From Zoogloeaceae bacterium (GTDB lineage: Bacteria > Pseudomonadota > Gammaproteobacteria > Burkholderiales > Rhodocyclaceae), in NCBI GenBank assembly GCA_024235595.1, contig JACKMC010000003.1, positions 124,001 through 188,000 on the forward strand: DNA of 64,000 bases, given 5' to 3'. The translations under genes were made by a program, and so were the position numbers. Below, one piece after another: positions 35,187-44,006 of the stretch. Each line of letters begins with the position of its first letter. The stretch's first letter is position 1. The notes under the pieces are model-generated. The model searched no databases and was not told where the DNA came from. It worked only from the letters and a program-made list of their open reading frames with translations.

Positions 35187-37289
35187 TCAGGTGCTTGCGT
35201 TGCCTTCGATCAGCGCCTTCATGCTGAGGCGGATCCGACCCTTCTCGTCGGTCTCGAGCACCTTTACGCGAACGACCTGGCCTTCCTTGAGATAGTCGGA
35301 AACGTTGTTCACGCGCTCGTTGGCGATCTGCGAGACGTGCAGCAGGCCGTCGCGGCCGGGCAGCACGCTGACGATCGCACCGAAGTCGAGAATACGCAGT
35401 ACGGTGCCTTCATAGACGCGACCGACCTCGACTTCCGCGGTAATCTCTTCGATCTTCGCCTTGGCTGCCTGTGCGCCTTCCGAACTCACCGACGAAATCG
35501 TGATCGAGCCGTCGTCCTCGATCTCGATGACCGTGCCCGTCTCTTCCTGCAGACCGCGGATAACCGCCCCGCCCTTGCCGATCACGTCGCGGATCTTCTC
35601 GGGATTGATCTTCATGGTCAGCATGCGCGGTGCGTAGTCCGACACTTCGCCACGTCCTTCGGCAAGCGCGTCCTTCATGAGCTGGAGGATATGCAGGCGG
35701 CCTTCCTTGGCCTGCTCCAGCGCGATCTTCATCACGCTCGGGCTGATGCTGTCGATCTTGAGGTCCATCTGCAGACCGGTCACCCCGTCTTCGGTACCCG
35801 CGACCTTGAAGTCCATGTCGCCGAGGTGATCCTCGTCACCAAGGATGTCGGTCAGCACTGCAAAGCGACCACCGTCCTTGATCAAGCCCATGGCGATACC
35901 GGCAACGGCGCTCTTGAGCGGCACGCCCGCATCCATCATCGCCAGCGAACCGCCGCACACCGATGCCATCGAGCTGGAGCCGTTCGATTCGGTGATCTCG
36001 GAGACCACACGGATGGTGTACGAGAAATCCTGCGGGGCCGGCAGCACAGCCGCCAGCGAGCGCTTGGCAAGACGCCCATGACCGATCTCGCGACGCTTGG
36101 GCGAACCGAAACGCCCCGCCTCGCCGGTCGAGAACGGCGGGAAGTTGTAGTGCAGCAGGAAACGGTCGCGGTATTCGCCGGCCAGTGCGTCGATGATCTG
36201 CTCGTCGCGGCCGGTGCCGAGCGTGGTCACCACGATGGCCTGCGTTTCGCCACGGGTGAACAGGGCCGAGCCGTGGGTGCGGGGCAGCACGCCGACGCGG
36301 ATGTCGATCGGACGAACGGTGCGCGTGTCGCGGCCGTCGATACGCGGCTCGCCATTGAGGATGCGGCTGCGCACCACCTCGGCTTCGATGTCAAAGAGGA
36401 TGTTCTTGAGCTCGTTGTCGGACGGCGGGATCTCCACACCCTCGCTGACCGCATTGCGAACGGCCTTGCGGATCTCGTTCAGGCGCTGGGTACGCTCCTG
36501 TTTGCTGGTCAGCTTGAAGGCATCGGCGATCTGCGAAGCAGCCAGTTCCTTGACGCGCGCGATCAGCGCTTCGTCCTTGGCTGGCGCTTGCCAGTCCCAC
36601 TCGGGCTTGCCCGCCACTTCGACCAGTTCGTTGATGGCCTGGATCGCGGCCTGCATCTGCTGATGACCGAACACCACGCCGCCAAGCATCACGTCTTCGG
36701 CGAGTTCCTGAGCCTCCGATTCCACCATCAGCACACCGACCTCGGTACCGGCGACGATCAGATTCAGTTTGCTGGTCTGCAGCTGCGTGGCGGTCGGGTT
36801 GAGAATGTATTCGCCATTGTCGTAACCGACGCGGCAGGCACCGATCGGCCCGCTGAAGGGAATCCCCGAGATTGCCAGGGCCGCCGAGGCACCGATCATC
36901 GCCGGAATGTCCGAATCCACTTCGGGATTCAGCGACATCACCTGCACGATGACCTGCACTTCGTTGTAGAAGCCTTCCGGAAAGAGCGGACGAATCGGGC
37001 GATCGATAAGACGGCAGGTAAGGATCTCCTTCTCGGTAGGGCGTCCTTCGCGCTTGAAGAAGCCACCCGGGATGCGGCCTGCCGCATAGACCTTCTCGAC
37101 ATAGTCAACGGTCAGCGGGAAGAAGTCCTGGCCCGCGCGCGCTTCCTTGGCCGCAACGACGGTGGCGAGCACGACGGTATCATCGACGTTTACCAGGACG
37201 GCACCATGTGCCTGGCGAGCGATCTCGCCGGTTTCCATGATGACTGTGTGAGCGCCGTACTGAAATGATTTTTGAATAGCTTTAGGCAA
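35187..37289 (-). CDS. pnp: Polyribonucleotide nucleotidyltransferase (PNPase)
   Basis: 700 residues, standard size. A phosphorolytic 3'-5' exoribonuclease and degradosome component. Two RNase PH cores (about 10-230 and 310-540) surround a helical linker; the second core has the GRREIGHGRLAKRSL and FSYTIRVVSEITESNGSSSMA motifs. KH (MLTMKINPEKIRDVIGKGGA) and S1 (GRVYEGTVLRILDFGA) domains follow. Separated from rpsO by a terminator-like hairpin, the site where RNase III and PNPase itself regulate the operon in E. coli. Confidence 0.98.
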   Translation of the reverse strand: MPKAIQKSFQYGAHTVIMETGEIARQAHGAVLVNVDDTVVLATVVAAKEARAGQDFFPLTVDYVEKVYAAGRIPGGFFKREGRPTEKEILTCRLIDRPIRPLFPEGFYNEVQVIVQVMSLNPEVDSDIPAMIGASAALAISGIPFSGPIGACRVGYDNGEYILNPTATQLQTSKLNLIVAGTEVGVLMVESEAQELAEDVMLGGVVFGHQQMQAAIQAINELVEVAGKPEWDWQAPAKDEALIARVKELAASQIADAFKLTSKQERTQRLNEIRKAVRNAVSEGVEIPPSDNELKNILFDIEAEVVRSRILNGEPRIDGRDTRTVRPIDIRVGVLPRTHGSALFTRGETQAIVVTTLGTGRDEQIIDALAGEYRDRFLLHYNFPPFSTGEAGRFGSPKRREIGHGRLAKRSLAAVLPAPQDFSYTIRVVSEITESNGSSSMASVCGGSLAMMDAGVPLKSAVAGIAMGLIKDGGRFAVLTDILGDEDHLGDMDFKVAGTEDGVTGLQMDLKIDSISPSVMKIALEQAKEGRLHILQLMKDALAEGRGEVSDYAPRMLTMKINPEKIRDVIGKGGAVIRGLQEETGTVIEIEDDGSITISSVSSEGAQAAKAKIEEITAEVEVGRVYEGTVLRILDFGAIVSVLPGRDGLLHVSQIANERVNNVSDYLKEGQVVRVKVLETDEKGRIRLSMKALIEGNAST

Positions 37290-37370
37290 AGGGATTTCCT
37301 CTCATTAGCTGATGTGCAGCACTAGGTGGCTGCACCGGCCGGATATCGATCCGAGTGGATCAGACCGACC

Positions 37371-37412
37371 AAAAACAAAGCCGGCGCGGCCCTGCAAGGC
37401 TCGCGCCGGCTT
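37371..37412 (-). terminator. Hairpin between rpsO and pnp
   Basis: AAGCCGGCGCG pairs with CGCGCCGGCTT across a 13-base loop, followed by TGTTTTTGG on the minus strand. It lies about 55 bases after the rpsO stop. Probably a partial terminator or RNA-processing site. Confidence 0.8.
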
Positions 37413-37465
37413 GACTGAATGACCTGCCCGCAAATTGCAGCAAGGGCATGCCAAGTCGCCAGACT

Positions 37466-37735
37466 TTACTTACGAAGACCCAGACGCTCGATCAGGCCAC
37501 GATAGCTGTCGGCGTTGGTCCGCTTCAGATAGTCCAGCAGTTTGCGACGCTGGCTGACCATCTTGAGCAGACCACGGCGGGAGTGGTGATCCTTGGCGTG
37601 CGACTTGAAGTGCCCGGTCAAGCCGTTGATACGTGCGGTCAAGAGCGCGACCTGGACTTCGGGAGAACCGGTGTCGCCCTGAGCGCGCTGGAAATCGGCA
37701 ACGATTTGCGTTTTTTGTGCGGATTCGAGAGCCAT
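37466..37735 (-). CDS. rpsO: 30S ribosomal protein S15
   Basis: 89 residues, exact family length. Binds 16S rRNA in the platform. HFKSHAKDHHSRRGLL and YLKRTNADSYRGLIERLGLRK are diagnostic. It lies 85 bases after truB, in the conserved truB-rpsO-pnp order. Confidence 0.98.
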   Translation of the reverse strand: MALESAQKTQIVADFQRAQGDTGSPEVQVALLTARINGLTGHFKSHAKDHHSRRGLLKMVSQRRKLLDYLKRTNADSYRGLIERLGLRK

Positions 37736-37820
37736 GTGCTTGTTTACTCTTTACTCAGTTGTTTCTGCATTTCAGAAAACGCGGATTATACCTGCGCTGT
37801 CCGCGCAAGCTCAAGAAAGA

Positions 37821-38741
37821 TCATGCTTTTTCTTCCCGAGCTTGCGTCGAAACCAGCCGCAAAGGGACCATGAAACCGTCCGCGCGCAATTCGGCAAGAC
37901 CGACGAAACCATCCGGCCCGTATGCCCTACAACGCCCACTGCCGGCTGCCGCGCGTGTCAGCTTGCCGCCATTGAGCAATATTCCTGATTCGATATCATC
38001 CAGCCGTTCGATCGGCAAGTCGGCCAGCAAGGCATCGACCGGGGCGAGCAAGGCGTCCCGTCCGGCCTCGTCTGCCATTTCGAGCGCCTCGAAGGTAATT
38101 GCTGCCTTCGCTTCGTACGGACCGATCGAAATGCGTCGCAAGCCGCGAAGATGCGCACCGCACCCCAGAACACGACCGATATCCTCGGCCAGAGTTCGAA
38201 TGTAGGTGCCCTTGCTGCAGCGAACCTCCATGACGAAGCCATCGCTCGTCGTCGAGACGACCTTCAGGTCATGGATGGTCACGCGGCGCGCACTGCGCTC
38301 GAGTTCGATACCGGCACGCGCGTACTCGTACAAGGGCTTACCGTCCCGCTTGAGTGCCGAATACATCGGCGGAACCTGATCGATTTCGCCGACGAAGGAC
38401 GCACAGGCCCGCTCGATCCCGACCGCATCCACCGCAACGGGAAGCGTCTCGAGCACCTCGCCCTCGGCATCGCCAGTGGTGGTCCTGAGGCCCAGACGGA
38501 CATCTGCGACATAGCCCTTGTCGGCATCGAGCAGGGTCTGCGAGAACTTGGTTGCCTCACCGAAGGTCAGCGGCAACAGGCCGGTCGCCATCGGATCGAG
38601 CGTGCCGGTGTGTCCCGCCTTTGCCGCATTCAGCAGGCGGCGCGCCTTCTGCAGCGCGTCGTTCGAGGACATGCCATAGGGCTTGTCAAGCATAAGCACG
38701 CCATTCACAGGCCGGCGCGCAGGCCGACGTCGCTGGTTCAT
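37821..38741 (-). CDS. truB: tRNA pseudouridine(55) synthase
   Basis: 306 residues. Makes pseudouridine 55 in the T-loop of tRNA. The catalytic aspartate is in GHTGTLDPMATGLL (about 43-56); the N-terminal GVLMLDKPYGMSSN is diagnostic and RCSKGTYIRTLAEDIG belongs to the catalytic fold. A small C-terminal PUA-like part ends the protein. It starts 8 bases after the rbfA stop. Confidence 0.97.
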   Translation of the reverse strand: MNQRRRPARRPVNGVLMLDKPYGMSSNDALQKARRLLNAAKAGHTGTLDPMATGLLPLTFGEATKFSQTLLDADKGYVADVRLGLRTTTGDAEGEVLETLPVAVDAVGIERACASFVGEIDQVPPMYSALKRDGKPLYEYARAGIELERSARRVTIHDLKVVSTTSDGFVMEVRCSKGTYIRTLAEDIGRVLGCGAHLRGLRRISIGPYEAKAAITFEALEMADEAGRDALLAPVDALLADLPIERLDDIESGILLNGGKLTRAAAGSGRCRAYGPDGFVGLAELRADGFMVPLRLVSTQAREEKA

Positions 38742-38749
38742 GGCGCGAC

Positions 38750-39121
38750 TCAGGTCTCGTCGTCGTGTTGGTCGGAACGCACCGCCTCGTCGATCAGCCG
38801 GGTCAGTCGCGCGCCCTGCTCGATCGACTTGTCGTACTCGAAATGAAGCTGTGGCAAGGTATGGATGCGAATCCGCTTGCCGAGCTCGCGGCGCAAAAAA
38901 CCGCTCGAGCGCTGCAGCCCTGCCATCACCTCGGCAAGGCCTTCCTCACCGCCCATCGAGCTGAAGTAAACCTTGGCGTGGGCATAATCCGGCGTCACCT
39001 GAACCTCGGTGATCGAGATCATGCCGACCCGTGGATCCTTCAACTCGAGCCTGATCAGCTCGGCCAGCTCGCGCCGGATCTGTTCGGCAACGCGCTGGCT
39101 GCGGGAGAACTCCTTTGGCAT
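38750..39121 (-). CDS. rbfA: Ribosome-binding factor A
   Basis: 123-residue KH-type protein that helps 30S subunit maturation and cold adaptation. SQRVAEQIRRELAELI at the N-terminus and HAKVYFS in the centre match the family. The start codon lies 3 bases after the infB stop. Confidence 0.96.
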   Translation of the reverse strand: MPKEFSRSQRVAEQIRRELAELIRLELKDPRVGMISITEVQVTPDYAHAKVYFSSMGGEEGLAEVMAGLQRSSGFLRRELGKRIRIHTLPQLHFEYDKSIEQGARLTRLIDEAVRSDQHDDET

Positions 39122-39124
39122 CGC

Positions 39125-41932
39125 TTAGAGAGACCTTGCGACTTCGCGGATTTCGAAGACTTCGAGCTGGTCGCCTTCCTGGATATCGTTGAAGTTGCGA
39201 AGTGTGAGGCCGCATTCGAAGTTCGAACGCACTTCCTTGACGTCGTCCTTGAATCGCTTCAGTGATTCCAGCTCACCGGTATGGATGACGGTGTGGTTGC
39301 GCAGCAAGCGAACCTGCGATCCGCGCTTGACCAGCCCTTCGAGCACGTAACAACCGGCGATCGAACCGACCTTCGAAACATGGAAGACCTGACGGATCTC
39401 GACGAGGCCGATGATTTCTTCGCGTTTCTCGGGCGAGAGCATACCGGAGAGCGCCGAGCGCACCTCATCCACAGCGTCGTAGATGATGTTGTAGTAACGG
39501 ATATCGACCCCGAAGGTCTCCGCAAGCTTGCGTGCGCCGGCCTCGGCACGCACGTTGAAACCGATCAGCACCGCGCCCGAAGCCTGTGCGAGGTTGATAT
39601 CGGATTCGCTGATCGCGCCAACCGCCGAGTGGATGACATTGACCTTCACTTCGTCGGTTGAGAGCTTGAGCAGGGACTGGACCAAGGCCTCTTGCGAACC
39701 CTGCACGTCGGCCTTGATGATGAGCGGCAGCGACTTGACCTCGCCCTCGGACATCTGTTCGAACATCGTCTCCAGCTTCGAGGCCTGCTGCTTGGCGAGC
39801 TTGACGTCGCGGAACTTGCCCTGGCGAAACAGCGCGATCTCCCGCGCCTTGCGCTCGTCGGCGAGGCCCAGCACTTCGTCGCCAGCGCCCGGAACATCCG
39901 AAAGGCCGAGAATCTCAACAGGAATGGACGGCCCTGCTTCCTCGATCGGCTTTCCGTTCTCGTCGAGCATCGCCCGCACCCGGCCAAACGTCGCCCCGAC
40001 GAGCAGCACGTCGCCCTTGCGCAGGGTACCCGACAGCACCAGCAAGGAGGCAACCGGGCCGCGACCCTTGTCGAGACGCGCCTCGATAACCAAGCCCTTC
40101 GCCGGCGTCTCTTTCGGCGCAGTCAATTCCAGCACCTCGGCCTGCAGTAGGATCGCCTCGAGCAGGGCATCCACACCCTGGCCGGTCTTGGCGGACACCG
40201 GCACGAACATCACGTCGCCACCATACTCTTCAGGCAGCACGTTCTCGGCGATCAGTTCCTGCTTGACGCGTTCGAGGTTCGCATCGGGCTTGTCGATCTT
40301 GTTCACCGCAACCACCAGCGGCACATTCGCGGCGTGCGCATGGTGAATCGCTTCACGTGTCTGAGGCATCACGCCATCGTCGGCGGCAACCACGAGAATC
40401 ACGATATCGGTCGCCTTGGCACCGCGGGCACGCATTGCCGTAAATGCCTCGTGACCGGGGGTGTCGAGGAATGTCACCATGCCACGATCCGTTTGCACGT
40501 GATATGCGCCGATGTGCTGGGTGATGCCGCCGACCTCACCCGCGGCGACCTTCGCCGTGCGGATGTAGTCGAGCAGCGACGTCTTGCCGTGGTCGACGTG
40601 GCCCATCACGGTCACCACCGGGGCACGCGGTTCGACTGCAACATCCTTGTGTTCTTCGCTTTCCACGAGGAAGGCGTCCGGATCGTCCAGCTTCGCTGCG
40701 TGGGCGATGTGACCCATCTCCTCGACCACGATCATCGCGGTTTCCTGGTCAAGCACCTGGTTGATGGTGACCATCGATCCCATTTTCATCAGGGTCTTGA
40801 TCACTTCGGTCGCCTTGACTGCCATCTTGTGGGCAAGGTCGCCGACCGAAATCGTTTCCGGCACATGCACCTCGCGCGCGATCGGCTCCGATGGAGCCTG
40901 GAACGCCTGGCGGTCCTGGCCAGCGCTGCCGCCACGCTGATTTCGTCCACTGCCACCACGCGGCCCACCCTTCCAGGCGCCACCGGTGTCACTGGTCTTG
41001 GTTTTCAGCCCACCACGACGCCTGCTGGTATCCTCGGTCTTGGTCGGTGCACGCTTGGCATCCTTGCGCACCCCCTTTTCCTCGGTCTTCGCAGGCTTGT
41101 GCAGCGTACCCGATGTTGCCTTGGCCTTCTCCTCGGCAGCTTCGCGGGCCTTTCGCTCCTCGTCGGCACGGCGCGCTTCGGCTGCCGCCCGGGCCCGCAG
41201 TTCGCGCTCTTGCTTCGCCAGCTTGTCCGCAGCCTGGCGTGCAGCCAGCGCTGCACCACGTTCGGCTTCACGACGACGCGCTTCCAGTTCCTCCTGGCCA
41301 AGCACGTCCGCAAGCGTCTTGGGCGCCGCACTCTCGACCGACGCCGGCTCGGAATTCGCGTTTGGCGACGGCGCGGCCTCGGCCGGCTTTGCCTCGGGCT
41401 CGGGTTCGACCACGGGCGCCTCGGGCTCGAGTGCCACAACAGTTTCGGGCTCTGGCTCTGGCTCGGCCGGGGCCTGGACCACCGGCGCTACCACGACTTC
41501 GGGCTCGGGCTCGGGCTCGACAGGCCGCTGGGGCTCGGGTTCTGCCACCACGGCCGATTGGGTCGTCACTGCGTCCTCAAGCGCCTGCTCGACGACCTCT
41601 TCGTCGCTCGACTGGGCCGCATCCGCGAGCAGTTCATCGCGCTTCACGAAAACACGCTTCTTGCGCACCTCGACCTGCACGGTCCGGGCGCGACCAGTGG
41701 AGTCGGTCGCCTTGATCTCCGAGGTCTGCTTGCGCGTCAGGGTGATCTTCGATTTGCCCTGGCTCTCGCCGTGCGCGCGACGCAAGTACTCGAGCAGACG
41801 CGCCTTGTCCTGCTCGCTGAGCAGGTCGCTGGCGTTGTTCTTGTCGACACCAGCCTTCTGGAGTTGCTCAAGCAGCGCGGAGGCCGGCATCTTGAGTTCG
41901 CCGGCAAACTGGGTAACGCTCATTTGGTCCAT
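39125..41932 (-). CDS. infB: Translation initiation factor IF-2
   Basis: 935 residues. The N-terminal IF2N subdomain (MSVTQFAGELKMP) precedes a long low-complexity Glu-Pro-Val-Ala region (about 120-230), a basic KR/Ala linker, then the GTPase domain with GHVDHGKTSLL, DTPGHEAF and NKIDK, and domains II-IV. It brings fMet-tRNA to the 30S subunit. The start MDQMSV has GGAGGGAG ahead of it; internal starts giving shorter IF2 isoforms are possible. Co-directional with nusA (13 bases). Confidence 0.98.
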   Translation of the reverse strand: MDQMSVTQFAGELKMPASALLEQLQKAGVDKNNASDLLSEQDKARLLEYLRRAHGESQGKSKITLTRKQTSEIKATDSTGRARTVQVEVRKKRVFVKRDELLADAAQSSDEEVVEQALEDAVTTQSAVVAEPEPQRPVEPEPEPEVVVAPVVQAPAEPEPEPETVVALEPEAPVVEPEPEAKPAEAAPSPNANSEPASVESAAPKTLADVLGQEELEARRREAERGAALAARQAADKLAKQERELRARAAAEARRADEERKAREAAEEKAKATSGTLHKPAKTEEKGVRKDAKRAPTKTEDTSRRRGGLKTKTSDTGGAWKGGPRGGSGRNQRGGSAGQDRQAFQAPSEPIAREVHVPETISVGDLAHKMAVKATEVIKTLMKMGSMVTINQVLDQETAMIVVEEMGHIAHAAKLDDPDAFLVESEEHKDVAVEPRAPVVTVMGHVDHGKTSLLDYIRTAKVAAGEVGGITQHIGAYHVQTDRGMVTFLDTPGHEAFTAMRARGAKATDIVILVVAADDGVMPQTREAIHHAHAANVPLVVAVNKIDKPDANLERVKQELIAENVLPEEYGGDVMFVPVSAKTGQGVDALLEAILLQAEVLELTAPKETPAKGLVIEARLDKGRGPVASLLVLSGTLRKGDVLLVGATFGRVRAMLDENGKPIEEAGPSIPVEILGLSDVPGAGDEVLGLADERKAREIALFRQGKFRDVKLAKQQASKLETMFEQMSEGEVKSLPLIIKADVQGSQEALVQSLLKLSTDEVKVNVIHSAVGAISESDINLAQASGAVLIGFNVRAEAGARKLAETFGVDIRYYNIIYDAVDEVRSALSGMLSPEKREEIIGLVEIRQVFHVSKVGSIAGCYVLEGLVKRGSQVRLLRNHTVIHTGELESLKRFKDDVKEVRSNFECGLTLRNFNDIQEGDQLEVFEIREVARSL
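41390..41540. repeat. Low-complexity (CGGGCT)n-like tract inside infB
   Basis: Repeated GGCTCGGGCTCGGGC-type units on the plus strand, encoding Glu-Pro runs on the minus strand. Length polymorphism by slippage is likely among strains. Confidence 0.7.
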
Positions 41933-41945
41933 ACTGCTCCCTCCG

Positions 41946-43421
41946 TCATTGCTCGAACCAGTGCGCACGGGCAACGGTAATCAGTGCCGTAGCGCGCTCT
42001 TCGTCGATACCGGCCATTTCAACCAGCTCGTCGACTGCCAGATCGGCAAGATCGTCGCGCGTGCGCACATCGTGCTGTGCAAGGCTGGCGGCCAGTTGTT
42101 TATCCATTCCATCAAGGGAGAGCAGATCTTCCGAGACGTTTTCAAGTTGCTCTTCCGTGACGATTGCCTCGGTCAAAAGTACGTTCCGGGCGCGATTGCG
42201 CAACTCGTTGACCGTATCTTCGTCGAAGGCCTCGATCTCAAGCATCTCCGCAAGCGGAACGTAAGCCACTTCCTCGATGGACGAGAAACCCTCGTCGATG
42301 AGGATGTCGGCCACTTCCTCATCGACATCCAGTTTTTCCATGAACAGGCCGCGCACGTCAGCGTGCTCCTGCTCGGAACGCTGCGCGGACTCTTCGACCG
42401 TCATCAGGTTGATCGCCCAGCCGGTGAGCTCCGAGGCGAGTTTTACGTTCTGGCCGTTACGGCCGATCGCGATCGCGAGATTGTTCTCGTCAACCACCAC
42501 ATCCATGCTGTGCGCCTCCTCGTCCACCACGATGGAGGTCACTTCGGCGGGCTGCAGGGCAGCAATCACGAACTGGGCCGGGTCGGCCGCCCACAGCACG
42601 ATATCGATATTTTCGCCACCGATCTCGTTACGCACCGCGGTCACCCGCGAGCCGCGCAGGCCGACACAGGTGCCGATCGGATCCACGCGCGGATCGTTCG
42701 ATTTCACGCCGATCTTGGCGCGCAGCCCCGGATCACGGGCACAGGCCTTGATCTCGAGGAGACCATCCTCGATCTCCGGGACTTCGAGATCGAACAGCTT
42801 CACCAGGAATTCGGGCGAGGTGCGCGAGAGAATCAGCTGCGGCCCCCTGGCACTGCGGTCGATACGCAGGAGGAAGGCCTTGACACGGTCGCCAACCCGC
42901 AGATTCTCGCGAGGAATCATCTGGTCGCGCGGCAAAATGGCTTCCATCCTGCCCACTTCGATGACCGCGTTGCCCCGCTCCATGCGCTTGATGCTCCCGG
43001 ACACAAGGTGCTCCTTGCGTTCCAGGAAATCGTTGAGGATCTGCTCGCGCTCGGCATCGCGGATCTTCTGCAGGATGACCTGTTTCGCTGCCTGGGCACC
43101 TATGCGTCCGAAATCGATCGGCTCCAGCGGCTCTTCGACGTAATCGTCCACCTGGACGTCACCGACTTCCTCGCGAGCGTCGATGAGGCCGATCTCGGCC
43201 TCATCGTTGGTCACCTCTTCGTCGGGCAGGACCCTCCAGCGACGATAGGATTCGTAGTCGCCCGTCTCGCGATCGATCGTCACACGCACGTCGGCGTCGT
43301 CATGGATGCGCTTTTTCGTAGCGGATGCGAGTGCGGACTCGAGCGCTGCGAAGACAATGTCCTTCGCAACGTTCTTTTCGCGCGCCAGTGCGTCCACAAG
43401 CAGCAGAATTTCGCGGCTCAT
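41946..43421 (-). CDS. nusA: Transcription elongation/termination factor NusA
   Basis: 491 residues. N-terminal RNA polymerase-binding domain, S1 domain (LVSGSIKRMERGNAVIEVG), two KH domains (VGLRGSRVTAVRNEIGGENID and NLAIAIGRNGQNVKLA), and two acidic C-terminal repeats as in E. coli NusA. It promotes pausing and intrinsic termination. It lies 25 bases after rimP, in the rimP-nusA-infB-rbfA-truB operon that begins with a terminator-bearing leader. Confidence 0.98.
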   Translation of the reverse strand: MSREILLLVDALAREKNVAKDIVFAALESALASATKKRIHDDADVRVTIDRETGDYESYRRWRVLPDEEVTNDEAEIGLIDAREEVGDVQVDDYVEEPLEPIDFGRIGAQAAKQVILQKIRDAEREQILNDFLERKEHLVSGSIKRMERGNAVIEVGRMEAILPRDQMIPRENLRVGDRVKAFLLRIDRSARGPQLILSRTSPEFLVKLFDLEVPEIEDGLLEIKACARDPGLRAKIGVKSNDPRVDPIGTCVGLRGSRVTAVRNEIGGENIDIVLWAADPAQFVIAALQPAEVTSIVVDEEAHSMDVVVDENNLAIAIGRNGQNVKLASELTGWAINLMTVEESAQRSEQEHADVRGLFMEKLDVDEEVADILIDEGFSSIEEVAYVPLAEMLEIEAFDEDTVNELRNRARNVLLTEAIVTEEQLENVSEDLLSLDGMDKQLAASLAQHDVRTRDDLADLAVDELVEMAGIDEERATALITVARAHWFEQ

Positions 43422-43446
43422 TGTTCAGGTCTCCACATCCGTATGC

Positions 43447-43875
43447 TTAAAACTGGGGAACAAGGCGGGCTTTCTCAACCTCGTCGAAGGGAAAGGATCG
43501 CTCACCGGCATCCGTGTTCAGGACCACCATGCCATCCCTCAAGCCTTCGAGCACGCCGCTGAAATTTCTCTGATTGCCGATCGGCAGCCGGGTCCGGAGC
43601 TGTACCTGCTCGCCCTTGAAGCGCTCGAAATCAGATTCCTTCTTTAGTGGGCGATCCAGGCCCGGCGAAGACACCTCGAGGCGGTCGTAATCGACATTCT
43701 CGACTTCGAAAACCCGCGTGAGCTGGTTGCTCACGGTAGCGCAGTCGTCCACGGTTATTCCGCGCTCGATGTCGATGAACACCCGCATCAGACGCCCTTT
43801 CGGCGATGTCTCCAGGTCGACGAGCTCGTATCCGAGGCCGCCCACCACCTGCTCGACCAATCCGACCAGATCCAT
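43447..43875 (-). CDS. rimP: Ribosome maturation factor RimP
   Basis: 142 residues. Needed for 30S assembly. Recognised by YELVDLE, LMRVFIDIERGITVDDCATVSNQL and VSSPGLDRPLKK. The start MDLVGLVEQV is chosen as the family position; the in-frame extension runs through a terminator hairpin. First gene of the nusA operon; the start codon is only about 15 bases from the end of that hairpin. Confidence 0.95.
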   Translation of the reverse strand: MDLVGLVEQVVGGLGYELVDLETSPKGRLMRVFIDIERGITVDDCATVSNQLTRVFEVENVDYDRLEVSSPGLDRPLKKESDFERFKGEQVQLRTRLPIGNQRNFSGVLEGLRDGMVVLNTDAGERSFPFDEVEKARLVPQF

Positions 43876-43889
43876 AATGGAACCCACAA

Positions 43890-43916
43890 ATAAAAAAATG
43901 GGCTTGACGCCCATTC
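43890..43916 (-). terminator. Intrinsic terminator in the rimP-nusA leader (candidate attenuator)
   Basis: Minus strand AATGGGC-GTCAA-GCCCATT followed by TTTTTTTATTT. A promoter (43976-44004) lies upstream of it and none fits between it and rimP, so the hairpin is inside the 5' leader of rimP-nusA-infB. Confidence 0.85.
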
Positions 43917-43956
43917 CTGTTGTACTCAACCGGAAAAACGTGCCTCGACGGCAATC

Positions 43957-43970
43957 GGGCCATCAAAGCC
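43957..43970 (-). promoter_or_regulatory. Candidate antiterminator segment in the rimP-nusA leader
   Basis: GGCTTTGATGGCCC on the minus strand, at the predicted 5' end of the transcript. It can pair with GGGCGTCAAGCC in the terminator (12 pairs, two single-base bulges, one G-U), which would prevent the terminator stem. Confidence 0.5.
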
Positions 43971-43975
43971 GGTGG

Positions 43976-44004
43976 AGTATAGCAGTGCCCTATGGGTGGC
44001 GCAA
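43976..44004 (-). promoter_or_regulatory. Sigma-70 promoter of rimP-nusA-infB
   Basis: TTGCGC (-35, 44004-43999), 17-bp spacer, TATACT (-10, 43981-43976). It begins 3 bases after the rluB stop. The predicted transcript start is about 43969, giving a leader of about 95 bases. Confidence 0.8.
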
Positions 44005-44006
44005 AC

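Noticed and set aside
35178..37268. Very long plus-strand open frame opposite pnp
   Set aside because: It is antisense to a clearly conserved PNPase, has His/Asp/Arg-rich composition typical of GC-rich shadow frames, and resembles no family.
40986..43562. Very long plus-strand open frame opposite infB and nusA
   Set aside because: Ser/Arg/Ala-rich shadow of two conserved genes and of the IF2 low-complexity tract; no domain is visible.
43890..43916. Hairpin before rimP taken simply as the terminator of the scpAB-rluB transcript
   Set aside because: The only credible rimP promoter is upstream of the hairpin and there is no room for one downstream, so it must also lie in the rimP leader.
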